64,000 nucleotides of DNA from Streptomonospora alba (GTDB taxonomy: Bacteria; Actinomycetota; Actinomycetes; Streptosporangiales; Streptosporangiaceae). The notes under the pieces are model-generated. The model searched no databases and was not told the origin of the DNA. It worked only from the letters and a program-made list of their open reading frames with translations. Made by a program: the position numbers and the translations under genes. Shown here piece by piece: positions 1-7,643 of this stretch (within the stretch, counting starts at the first letter, position 1; each line of letters opens with the position of its first letter). The DNA is taken from positions 62,001 to 126,000 of the forward strand of contig NZ_JROO01000014.1 in assembly GCF_000826685.1 (NCBI RefSeq), in the 5' to 3' direction.

Positions 1-706
1 GCGCTACATCGAGGGCACGTTCTTCCTGCGCGCCCGCGTCGAGGGCAACGACGTCGGCTACGGCACCATCGCCGCCTCCGGGCCCAACTCCACGACGCTG
101 CACTGGATGCGCAACGACGGCCCGGTGCGCGAGGGCGAGTTGCTGCTGCTGGACGCCGGCGTCGAGACCACCACCCTTTACACCGCCGACGTCACCCGGA
201 CCCTGCCGGTCTCGGGGCGCTTCACCCCCCTTCAGCGCCGCGTCTACGACCTGGTCTACGCCGCCCAGGAGGCCGCGATCGCCGCACTCGCGCCGGGGCG
301 GCCCTTCACCGAGTACCACCGGGTCGCCCAGCGCACGCTGGCCGAGGGGCTGGTCGAGTGGGGCCTGCTGGAGGGCCCGGTCGACCGGGTCGTCGAACTC
401 GGCCTGCAGCGCCGCTACACCCTGCACGGGACCGGGCACATGCTGGGCCTGGACGTCCACGACTGCGCCAAGGCGCGCACCGAGACCCACCTCTACGGCG
501 ACCTGCGGCCGGGCATGGTGCTGACCGTGGAACCCGGCCTGTACTTCCAGCCCGACGACCTCACCGTGCCCGAGGAACTGCGCGGCATCGGCGTGCGCAT
601 CGAGGACGACGTCCTCGTCACGTCCGAGGGCAACCGCGTGCTCTCGGCGGGCCTGCCGCGCACCGCCGACGACGTCGAGGCCTGGCTGGCCCAGCGCCTG
701 CCGTGA
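1..706 (+). CDS. pepP: Xaa-Pro aminopeptidase (M24 family), 3' part
   Basis: The gene enters the window already open and ends at a TGA at 704-706, so only the C-terminal catalytic part is present. It should cleave the N-terminal residue when proline is second. The M24 pita-bread metal site is visible in order: Asp in LLLDAG, Asp in YTADVTRT, His in HGTGHMLGLDVHD, Glu in VEPGLYF and Glu in VRIEDDVLVT. The HW-x-x-N segment ahead of the first Asp is typical of aminopeptidase P. The N-terminal creatinase-like domain lies upstream of the window. A hairpin follows the stop codon, and the next gene converges on it. Family assignment is secure; substrate preference is inferred from the family. Confidence 0.93.
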   Translation, partial: RYIEGTFFLRARVEGNDVGYGTIAASGPNSTTLHWMRNDGPVREGELLLLDAGVETTTLYTADVTRTLPVSGRFTPLQRRVYDLVYAAQEAAIAALAPGRPFTEYHRVAQRTLAEGLVEWGLLEGPVDRVVELGLQRRYTLHGTGHMLGLDVHDCAKARTETHLYGDLRPGMVLTVEPGLYFQPDDLTVPEELRGIGVRIEDDVLVTSEGNRVLSAGLPRTADDVEAWLAQRLP

Positions 707-715
707 CCGCAGCCG

Positions 716-742
716 CCGGCACCCGCACACGCCGGGTGCCGG
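716..742. terminator. Hairpin between convergent genes
   Basis: CCGGCACCCG at 716-725 pairs perfectly with CGGGTGCCGG at 733-742 around a 7-base loop. It sits ten bases after the aminopeptidase stop and between two convergent genes, so it probably serves as a terminator. There is no U-tract, as is common in high-GC actinomycetes. Confidence 0.5.
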
Positions 743-856
743 GGGCGGGACGCGCGGCGCCGCCGCCTCCGTGTGCTCGCCGGCCGCCCGCCGACCGGGG
801 CCGTACCGCGACAGCGGCGGTGTCGGCACCCGGTCGGCCGGGTGCGGAGCCCCTGC

Positions 857-1525
857 TCACTCGTCGACGGCGCGGTCGTTGTAGACCCCGGCCTCCTCCT
901 GGCCCGTCAGGCGCTGGATGGCGGCCATGACCTCATCGGTGACCAACCGGCGCGCGCGGCCGGTCTTGAGGTGGTCGTAGCCGATCGAGAAGTCCAGCGG
1001 GGCGCCGAAGCGCACCGTGATGGGGGCGATGCGCGGCACGCGCGCGCCGATGGGCTGGATGCGCTCGGTGCCGGTGAGCCCCACCGGAACCACGGGCGCG
1101 CCCGAGGCGAGGGCGAGGTGCGCCACGCCGGTGCGGCCGCGGTAGAGCCGCCCGTCCGGCGAGCGGGTGCCCTCGGGGTAGACGGAGAACACGCCGCCGT
1201 CCTTGAGCCAGCGCAGCCCGATGTCGAGCGCCTCCAGCGCCCCGCCGCCGCTGCCGCGCTCCACCGGGACCGCGCCCAGCGCGGTGAAGGTCGCACGCGA
1301 CATCCGGCCCTTGGCGCCCGAGCCGGTGAAGTACTCCGCCTTGGCCAGGAACCGGATGCGGCGCGGCACGACCAGCGGGATCACCACGCTGTCGCAGAAG
1401 GAGAGGTGGTTGGCGGCGAGGATGACCGGACCCGCGGCCGGGATCCGCTCCACCCCTTCGATGCGGGGCCGGTACAGGCCCCGTCCCAGCTGCCTGCCCA
1501 TCGTGCGCACCGCGTCATAGAGCAC
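857..1525 (-). CDS. 1-acyl-glycerol-3-phosphate acyltransferase (PlsC family)
   Basis: This 222-residue membrane-associated enzyme should acylate lysophosphatidate or a related lysophospholipid in phospholipid synthesis. The PlsC/LPLAT motifs are visible: NHLSFCD (the catalytic H-x4-D, near residue 38) and YPEGTRSPDG (substrate-binding block III). The length and start are typical of short actinobacterial PlsC proteins. It is convergent with the proline aminopeptidase and has no obvious operon partner; the DNA upstream holds only gene remnants. The family is certain, the exact acyl acceptor is not. Confidence 0.9.
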   Translation of the reverse strand: MLYDAVRTMGRQLGRGLYRPRIEGVERIPAAGPVILAANHLSFCDSVVIPLVVPRRIRFLAKAEYFTGSGAKGRMSRATFTALGAVPVERGSGGGALEALDIGLRWLKDGGVFSVYPEGTRSPDGRLYRGRTGVAHLALASGAPVVPVGLTGTERIQPIGARVPRIAPITVRFGAPLDFSIGYDHLKTGRARRLVTDEVMAAIQRLTGQEEAGVYNDRAVDE

Positions 1526-1720
1526 GATCCACCCCGCCCGCGCGCCGACACCGTTTCCACGCCAATCTAGCGCTTCGCTGTGCCGTCGGCGTGTGCGGGG
1601 TCACGCTCGACGCGGGAGGCGGCGCCGCGGGAGTGCTTGGAGGCTGCCTCGTGCGCGGCGCCGTCCTCCCGCCCGTCCGTTCGGCCGGGACGCCTGCCGG
1701 CAGATTCCGGTCGGCGGACC

Positions 1721-1960
1721 TCAGGCGCTCTCGGTCTTCGCGGCGGCCGGGGCGGGTCGCTGTCGGCCTGCGCCGACCCGGAGGTTGCCTACGACCAGGC
1801 CTCCCAGCAGCAGAACGCCGGCGACGAGCAGGAACAGACCCCGGGCGTCCATCCCGCGTCCAGCAGCCACCCTGCGGCCAGCGGCGAGATGACGGCCCCG
1901 ATCCGCCCGACGCCGATGCCCCATCCGACGCCGGTCGCCCGCACCGACGGCTCGCCCTGG
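1721..1960 (-). pseudogene. MFS transporter (AAHS-type) C-terminal remnant, frameshifted
   Basis: Reading leftward, one frame gives PSVRATGVGWGIGVGRIG and then LAAGWLLDAGW, the conserved C-terminal region of aromatic-acid/H+ symporter MFS proteins. Near 1850 homology moves to another frame and continues as RGLFLLVAGVLLLGGLVVG, a last transmembrane helix, followed by a basic tail and stop at 1721. This means a one-base frameshift plus loss of about 300 upstream residues. The remnant begins at about 1960, where sequence related to an IclR regulator on the opposite strand starts. It cannot encode a working transporter. The remnant call is inferred from recognisable family motifs split between frames. 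Confidence 0.7.
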
Positions 1961-1965
1961 CCCAC

Positions 1966-2484
1966 ATGGGCGACCTGCAGTCGGTGGCGGGCCACTCGAC
2001 CCAGTTGGGCGTGCTGGAGGAAGACGAGGTGCTGTTCGTGGAGCGGCTCACCGCGCCCGGATCGGTCGTCAACATCACCAAGATCGCGGGGCGCCTGCCG
2101 TTGCACGCCTCGTCGGCGGGTCCGGTCCTGCTGGCCCACGCACCGAGCGGGCCGCGCGAACGCGTGCTCCAGGGCCCCTTCGCCTCCTACACCGAGCACA
2201 CCATCAGCGACGAACGTGCTTTGCGCGCCGAACTGGCGGAGGTCCGGCAGCGCGGATTCGCCTTCTGCCGAGGCCACATCCACCCCGACGCGGCGGGGGT
2301 GGCGGTGCCGGTACGCAAGGACCGCCGCGTGGTCGCCGCGATGGGCCTGGTCGTCCCCAACGACGACGGCGCGTGGTCCTTCGCCCGGCCGCTCATGCTC
2401 GCCGGCCTGTCCTTGAGCCGTGCCCTCAGCGGCACCGCCGAATCGACGACGGAGGAAGCGCCCCGCTCGGGCACCGGCGAGTGA
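1966..2484 (+). pseudogene. IclR-family regulator, effector-domain remnant lacking the HTH
   Basis: From ATG 1966 the translation is an IclR effector-binding domain: GDLQSVAGHSTQLGVLEEDE, then VERLTAPGSVVNITKIAG, and the hallmark RLPLHASSAGPVLLA, continuing to a natural C-terminus. A complete IclR protein has about 250 residues with an N-terminal winged helix; here about 172 remain and no helix-turn-helix is seen upstream. The open frame runs further left to 1591, but that part overlaps the MFS remnant on the other strand and is not IclR-like. It might be translated from 1966 as an orphan domain, but it cannot bind DNA alone. IclR regulators and AAHS transporters are common neighbours, so both may descend from one lost catabolic locus. 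Confidence 0.72.
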
Positions 2485-2710
2485 TCCGGCACGGCGGCCC
2501 GGGTCGACGGGCGCGGGCGCTGCGGCGGGCCGGGCGGTCTCGGCGCCCGCCGCCCGGGTCAGCTCACTGGCATGCCGGCGACCCGGGCGCCGACGCGGCA
2601 CCGTTCGGCGGCGACCAGGTACGACAAGCGGGCCGCGCTCTTCGACGGGACGGTCCACGTCGCCGCGATCCGGATCCGGCTGCGCGATCTCACCCGTTCG
2701 AAAGCAGAAC

Positions 2711-3640
2711 CTAGCCCTGCGGGGTCCAGGAGGCGTTGGCCCCGCAGACGACCAGGCAGGGGTGGTCGCCGGGCACCCGGCCGGACAGCCAGGCCGCGAA
2801 GGGGACGGCCGCCGCGGGCTCCGCTGCGATGCGGAACTCCTCCCACAGCCGGTCGCGGGCCGCGGTGATCTCGGCGTCGGTGACCAGCGCGGTGTCGACG
2901 GGGTACTCGCGCAGCACCCCGAAGGGCACGTCGCCCACACGTGTCGCGCCCAGCGCCGAGGAGGCCACCGAGTCCACCGGCGCGTCCACCGGCCCGCCCG
3001 CGGCCAGGGCGGCGTGCAGGCTCTGGCAGCCCTCGGGCTCCGCACCCAGCACACGGCGTCCGCCCGCTCCCAGGCGCACACCGGCCACCAGTCCGCCGCC
3101 GCCCACGGCCACCGCGACGCAGTCGCACTCGGGCGCGTCCTCGGCGATCTCGCGGCCGATCGTGCCCTGGCCGGCCACGACGTCGGGGTCGTCGTAGGCG
3201 TGCAGGTAGCGCAGCCCTTCGCTGTCGGCGCGGGAGCGGGCGGCCTGGGCCGCCTCGGCGTAGTGGGCTCCGATGCGGATCAGTTCGGCCCCCGACTCCT
3301 CCAGCCGGCGCGCCTTGACCTCGGGCACCGTCTCGGGCACGTAGACCAGCGCTTCGGTGCCCAGCATCCGCGCCGCCGCGGCCACACCCAGTCCGTGGTT
3401 TCCTCCCGAGGCCGTCACCACGCGCCGCGGCGCGCCCGCGGCCACCATCGCGTTGAGCGCGCCGCGCAGCTTGAACGCGCCCGTTCGCTGCAGGTGCTCC
3501 AACTTGAGCGTCAGCGGGCGCCCGTCGACGCGCACGGTCAGCACCGGAGTGCGGCGGGCGTAGGGGGCGATGCGCTCGGCGGCGGCCGTGACGTCGGCGG
3601 GCGTGGGCAGGGAGGTCGTGGCTGTCGGCGCGGGTGTCAT
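2711..3640 (-). CDS. Threonine/serine dehydratase-like PLP enzyme
   Basis: This 309-residue fold-type II PLP enzyme should deaminate threonine or serine to the 2-oxoacid, or act on a related hydroxy-amino acid. The PLP lysine lies in GAFKLRGA (about residue 59), the substrate loop is ASGGNHGLG, and the phosphate-binding glycine run is VGGGGLVAGV. It lacks the regulatory ACT domain of biosynthetic IlvA, so a catabolic or scavenging role is likely. It is divergent from a LysR-type gene across a 98-base gap with an inverted repeat, which suggests control by that regulator. Serine racemase or hydroxyaspartate dehydratase activity cannot be excluded. Confidence 0.88.
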   Translation of the reverse strand: MTPAPTATTSLPTPADVTAAAERIAPYARRTPVLTVRVDGRPLTLKLEHLQRTGAFKLRGALNAMVAAGAPRRVVTASGGNHGLGVAAAARMLGTEALVYVPETVPEVKARRLEESGAELIRIGAHYAEAAQAARSRADSEGLRYLHAYDDPDVVAGQGTIGREIAEDAPECDCVAVAVGGGGLVAGVRLGAGGRRVLGAEPEGCQSLHAALAAGGPVDAPVDSVASSALGATRVGDVPFGVLREYPVDTALVTDAEITAARDRLWEEFRIAAEPAAAVPFAAWLSGRVPGDHPCLVVCGANASWTPQG

Positions 3641-3660
3641 GCCTCCACACTGCCTTGCCC

Positions 3661-3704
3661 GATGCTTAAGTTAAAGTTGCGGTTGCTAAGTATGATTAAG
3701 CATC
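3661..3704. promoter_or_regulatory. Inverted repeat between dehydratase and LysR genes
   Basis: GATGCTTAA at 3661-3669 is mirrored exactly by TTAAGCATC at 3696-3704, in an AT-rich stretch of an otherwise GC-rich divergent promoter region. LysR-type regulators bind dyads in such intergenic regions to activate the neighbour and repress themselves. The site is visible; its use by the adjacent LysR protein is inferred from position. Confidence 0.55.
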
Positions 3705-3738
3705 GCTTTGGTCGGGTGCGTGCGGGAGGTGGCTCCGG

Positions 3739-4641
3739 GTGCTGGATGCGGACCGGGTGCGTGTGCTCGTGGAGGTCGCCCACGCCGGATCGATCGCCGC
3801 GGCCGCCGAGAACATGGCCTTCACCGCCCCGGCGCTGTCCCAGCAGCTGACCAAACTGGAGCGGGAACTGGGGTGTGCGCTGGTGGAGCGCTCACGCACC
3901 GGCGTACGGCTGACGCGGGCGGGCCGGGTGCTGCTGGCCTACGGCGAACGGGTCGTGGGCGAGTTGCACGACGCGGAGTCCGCGGTGCGCGCCGCCGCCG
4001 GCGAGGCGCCGGTGCGGCTGTCGCTGGGCGCCTTCGCCAGCGCCGGCAAGCTGCTGGTGCCCCAAGCACTGGCCGCGTTCGGGCAGGCCCACCCCCAGGT
4101 GCGGCTGTCGCTGTCGGACGTGGAGCCGCCCGACGGCTACGGGCAGGTCACCTCCGGCGAGCTCGACCTGCTCATCACGCACCGCTATCCCGGCGTGCAG
4201 GTGCCCGCCGCCGCCGGGCTGCACCGCGAACGCATCCTGGTCGACCCGCTGCTGCTGGTGCTGCCCGAAGGCCATCCGGCCGCGGGGACCGCGCCGCGCC
4301 TGGCCGACCTCGCCGAGCAGGAGTGGATCTGCGGCGCCCCCGGCATCTCCAACCGCATCGCGCTGGAGTCGGCCGCGGCCGCCGAGGGCGTGCGGCCGGC
4401 GGTGGCCTACGAGACCCGCGACTACGAGGTGATGCTGGCGCTGATCCGCGCGGGCGTGGGCATCGGACTGGTCCCGCGGATGATCCTGGACGCCGCGCCC
4501 GCGGAGGGCTGGGTCGCCGAGCCGCCCGGCGGAGCGGCGCCGGCGCGCGAGATCTCCATCGTGCACCGGCGCAGGCCGCCCGCGCCGGTGCCGGCCATGG
4601 TGGACATGCTGCGCCGCTCCGCCCGGTGCCCGCCGTACTGA
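3739..4641 (+). CDS. LysR-family transcriptional regulator
   Basis: This 300-residue protein has the LysR layout. Residues 1-60 form the winged helix-turn-helix (VAHAGSIAAAAENMAFTAPALSQQLTKLERELG, recognised in segments), followed by RTGVRLTRAGRVLL, a linker helix, and a periplasmic-binding-protein-like effector domain from about residue 90. It is transcribed away from the threonine/serine dehydratase gene and probably controls it in response to an amino acid or product. The start at 3739 places the HTH at the expected distance from the N-terminus. The next gene is convergent, only 16 bases from its stop. Confidence 0.92.
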   Translation: MLDADRVRVLVEVAHAGSIAAAAENMAFTAPALSQQLTKLERELGCALVERSRTGVRLTRAGRVLLAYGERVVGELHDAESAVRAAAGEAPVRLSLGAFASAGKLLVPQALAAFGQAHPQVRLSLSDVEPPDGYGQVTSGELDLLITHRYPGVQVPAAAGLHRERILVDPLLLVLPEGHPAAGTAPRLADLAEQEWICGAPGISNRIALESAAAAEGVRPAVAYETRDYEVMLALIRAGVGIGLVPRMILDAAPAEGWVAEPPGGAAPAREISIVHRRRPPAPVPAMVDMLRRSARCPPY

Positions 4642-4657
4642 GGCCCGCGGCGGGTGC

Positions 4658-5581
4658 TCAGCCGTCGGAGGCGCCCACGGGCACCGTCGCGCGGCGTTCG
4701 AGCGCGAGCGCCGCGGCTTCCAGGACCTCGACGACCTCGTGTCCGAATCCGGTGCCGCACTCATCGGCGACGGCGTCGGCGCCCTTCCCGGCTTGGGCCA
4801 GCAGCCGGTCGATCGCCGCCGAGAACGCGGTCACCGGGTCCTGGCCGGCGTCGGGCAGGCAGGCCACGCCGTTCTCGCCGTGGAAGAGGAACTCGCGGCG
4901 AGACCCCGCGGGCGGCGCCTCCAGCGTCAGCGCGAGTGAACTCACGGCGCCCCCGCGGTGGCTCAGCAGCAGATGGGTGGTCTTGTGCGGCCCCGCCACC
5001 GCGGTGACCTCCTCGACCCGCCCCAGGACCGGCAGCAGCACCGACAGGGCGTGCGGGCCGGCGTCCCACAGCCCGCCCCGCTCGCGGCGCCACGGGGACT
5101 GGGCGTAGGGGCTGTCGGTGCTCAGCGCGGAGCCGAGCATGGCCGCCTGCGCACCGTCCCATCCCCCGGCCGCAGCGGTTTCGCGCAGGAACTCCCGGAT
5201 GCGCGGGGAGAAGCGCATGGTGAAGAAGACGACGCCGGCCAGGCCCCGGCGCCGGACCTCGGCGGCGATGGCGCCGGAGGCCTCGGTGGTGAAGGCCACC
5301 GGCTTGTCCAGCAGCAGGTGCCGCCCGGCCCGCGCGGCGCGCAGCGCGGCTTCGGCCTGCACATCGGGCGGCAGCGCGATCGCCACGGCGTCGACGTCGG
5401 CGATGAGGGCGTCGGAGTCGGAGTAGGCGGCCACTCCGTAGAGGTCGGCCAGCGCCCGGGTGCGCTCGGCGTTGCGTCCCCACACGCCGACGAACTCGGC
5501 GTCGGGGTGCGCGGCCAGCGCCGCCCCCTGGGTTTCGCGGGCCCAGTAGCCCGTTCCCAGCAGTCCGATCCTCAAGCCCAT
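4658..5581 (-). CDS. Gfo/Idh/MocA-family NAD(P)-dependent oxidoreductase
   Basis: This 307-residue dehydrogenase has an N-terminal Rossmann fold (IGLLGTGYWA, glycine-rich loop) and the family signature DKPVAFT near residue 95, whose Lys is normally catalytic. A C-terminal alpha/beta domain binds the substrate. Family members oxidise or reduce sugars, inositols and sugar acids. It lies 169 bases downstream of two sugar-type ABC permease genes on the same strand and is probably the last gene of the polyol/sugar uptake operon. A role in converting the ketose or sugar formed by the operon's Zn-dehydrogenase is inferred from position only. Confidence 0.87.
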   Translation of the reverse strand: MGLRIGLLGTGYWARETQGAALAAHPDAEFVGVWGRNAERTRALADLYGVAAYSDSDALIADVDAVAIALPPDVQAEAALRAARAGRHLLLDKPVAFTTEASGAIAAEVRRRGLAGVVFFTMRFSPRIREFLRETAAAGGWDGAQAAMLGSALSTDSPYAQSPWRRERGGLWDAGPHALSVLLPVLGRVEEVTAVAGPHKTTHLLLSHRGGAVSSLALTLEAPPAGSRREFLFHGENGVACLPDAGQDPVTAFSAAIDRLLAQAGKGADAVADECGTGFGHEVVEVLEAAALALERRATVPVGASDG

Positions 5582-5750
5582 GCGGCGTCTCCTCTCCGGC
5601 GGCGCGGCCCCGTGCCCCGTCCTGCGCCATTCTGCCCGGCGGACGCGTGCGGGCGCACAGTGGGGCGGCCGGGTCCGCGCGGCCCTGCCGACCGGCCGCG
5701 CGGCTCCCGGCCGCCCCGTCCCCTGGGGAAGGGCCCCGCGGGGCCCGCGC

Positions 5751-6638
5751 CTACTTGACCGCGCCCATCGACAGCCCGCGGACCAACTGGCGCTGGGCCA
5801 TCCAGCCGATGACCACGATCGGCAGCGACGCCAGCGTGGCCGCGGCGGCCAGCTGCGCCCAGTACAGCCCTTCGCTGGTGATGAACCCGACCAGGTACAC
5901 CGGCACGGTGGCCGCCTGCGACGCCGTCAGGTTCACCGCGAAGAAGAACTCGTTCCACGAGAAGATCATGCAGATCAGCGCCGTCGCGGCGACGCCGGGC
6001 GCCATGATCGGCAGCATCACCGACCACAGGACCCGCGGCAGGCTCGCGCCCTCCATCTGCGCGGCCTCGACGACGCCCGCGGGAACCTCCAGGAAGAACG
6101 AGCGCAGCATCCACACCGCGATCGGCAGGTTCATCGCCGTGTAGAGCACGACCAGCGTCCAGATGTTGTCCAGCATGCCCACCTCGGCCGCCGCGACGTA
6201 GATCGGCACGACCACCGCCACCAGCGGCAGCATCTTGGTGGAGATGAAGAAGAACAGCACGTCCTTGGTGCGTTTGACGGGCCGGATCGACAGCGCGTAG
6301 GCGGCGGGGGTGCCCAGCACCAGCACCAGGGCGGTCGAGGCCAGGGTGGCGATCAGCGAGTTGCCGACATAGGGCATGAAGTCCGCGCCGACGACGTTGC
6401 GGAACTGATCCAGTGTCGGCTGGAACAGCAGCGTGGGCGGATCGGTCTGGGCGATGCCCTCGGTTTTGAAGGCCGTCAGCACCATCCACAGCGCAGGCGA
6501 GACGAACACCAGCGCGATCGCCCAGGTCAGCACGGTCAGGGCGGTCCCGCCCACGCTGCCGCGGCGGCGGCGCGGGGCGGGGCGCGGGGTGGGGACCGCG
6601 GCCGGGCGTGTACGGGGGGCAGGGGCGGTGGCGGTCAC
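5751..6638 (-). CDS. ABC sugar transporter permease (MalG/CUT1 type)
   Basis: This 295-residue inner-membrane permease of a carbohydrate ABC importer has an N-terminal basic, proline-rich tail, about six transmembrane helices and the EAA loop EAAQMEGASLPRVLWSVMLP, which contacts the ATPase. GTG at 6638 is chosen because it overlaps the stop of the preceding permease as GTGA, implying translational coupling. The open frame extends far upstream, but that part is antisense or out of frame to the other permease. No ATPase gene is present nearby, so the system probably uses a shared MsiK-type ATPase encoded elsewhere, as many actinomycete CUT1 importers do. Confidence 0.92.
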   Translation of the reverse strand: MTATAPAPRTRPAAVPTPRPAPRRRRGSVGGTALTVLTWAIALVFVSPALWMVLTAFKTEGIAQTDPPTLLFQPTLDQFRNVVGADFMPYVGNSLIATLASTALVLVLGTPAAYALSIRPVKRTKDVLFFFISTKMLPLVAVVVPIYVAAAEVGMLDNIWTLVVLYTAMNLPIAVWMLRSFFLEVPAGVVEAAQMEGASLPRVLWSVMLPIMAPGVAATALICMIFSWNEFFFAVNLTASQAATVPVYLVGFITSEGLYWAQLAAAATLASLPIVVIGWMAQRQLVRGLSMGAVK

Positions 6639-7585
6639 GACTTCGCCTCCTGGTCGGACATGAAGGTGCGGAAGATCAGCCGCAGCGCCAGTGTCGCCAC
6701 GACGATGGTGCCGATGACCACGATGACGCCCATGGCCGCCGACTGGCCGATGTCGAACCCGAGGAAGGTCCGCTGGTAGATGTAGAACGGCAGGTTGGAG
6801 CTGGCGGTGCCGGGCCCGCCCTGGGTCATCATGTAGATCGTGTCGAAGGTGTTGACCACGTAGATCGACCCCAGCAGCACGCCCAGCTCGATGTAGCGGC
6901 GCAGGTGGGGCAGCGTGACGTTGGTGAACATCTGCCACCGGTTGGCGCCGTCGACCTGGCCGGCCTCGACCACGTCGCGGCTCTGGCTCTGCAGCCCGGC
7001 CAGTACCAGCAGCATCATGAACGGGCTCCACTGCCACACCAGCGCGGTCACCACCGAGACGACCGGGTACTGCGAGACCCAGTTCACGTCGCCCAGCCCG
7101 AAGGGGGTGAGCACGAACCCGAGCAGCCCGAAGACCGGGTCGAACATGGTCGTCTTCCACAGCAGCGCGGTGGCCACCGGGATGATCAGGAACGGTGTGA
7201 TCAGCAGGGTGCGCACCACCCCGCGCCCCAGGAACTTGCGGTCGAGCAGCATCGCGAGCCCGATTCCGACCGCCATCGAGATCAGCACGCACGAGGCCGT
7301 GATGACGACGGTGTTCAGCGCCGCCCCCAGGAACTGGGCGTCGGTGAGCACGTAGGCGTAGTTGTCCAGCCCGGCGAAGGTGCCCGAGTCCGGGCGCAGC
7401 AGGTTCCACGACCGCAGCGAGTAGAAGATCGTGAAGAGGAACGGCAGCTGCGTGACCAGGATCGTGAAGATCAGCGCCGGCAGCAGCGGGGCGCGCAGTG
7501 ACCAGCCGTGGGCGCGCCGTCGGGCCCGCGGCGTGCGGGCGGGAGCCGCCGGGCGCTCCGCGGGGGCGGTGGCGGTCGCGCTCAT
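6635..7585 (-). CDS. ABC sugar transporter permease (MalF/CUT1 type)
   Basis: This is the second membrane subunit, 316 residues, of the same carbohydrate importer. It starts with a basic Pro/Arg-rich N-terminus, then a first helix (LLPALIFTILVTQLPFLFTI), about five further helices and an EAA-type loop (VEAGQVDGANRWQMFTNVTLP). It sits between the solute-binding lipoprotein gene (58 bases upstream) and the second permease (4-base overlap). The order binding protein, MalF-like, MalG-like is the usual CUT1 order. The substrate is not evident from the permease; the operon's Zn-dehydrogenase suggests a sugar alcohol. Confidence 0.92.
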   Translation of the reverse strand: MSATATAPAERPAAPARTPRARRRAHGWSLRAPLLPALIFTILVTQLPFLFTIFYSLRSWNLLRPDSGTFAGLDNYAYVLTDAQFLGAALNTVVITASCVLISMAVGIGLAMLLDRKFLGRGVVRTLLITPFLIIPVATALLWKTTMFDPVFGLLGFVLTPFGLGDVNWVSQYPVVSVVTALVWQWSPFMMLLVLAGLQSQSRDVVEAGQVDGANRWQMFTNVTLPHLRRYIELGVLLGSIYVVNTFDTIYMMTQGGPGTASSNLPFYIYQRTFLGFDIGQSAAMGVIVVIGTIVVATLALRLIFRTFMSDQEAKS

Positions 7586-7643
7586 CGCGGCACCCTCCCC
7601 ACCGCGGGGGCGGCCGTGCAGGGGCGGCCGCGTCGTCGAGTGC

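Noticed and set aside
7586-7643. Possible small gene between binding protein and permease
   Set aside because: Only 58 bases; no start with Shine-Dalgarno sequence and no coding frame beyond a few codons.
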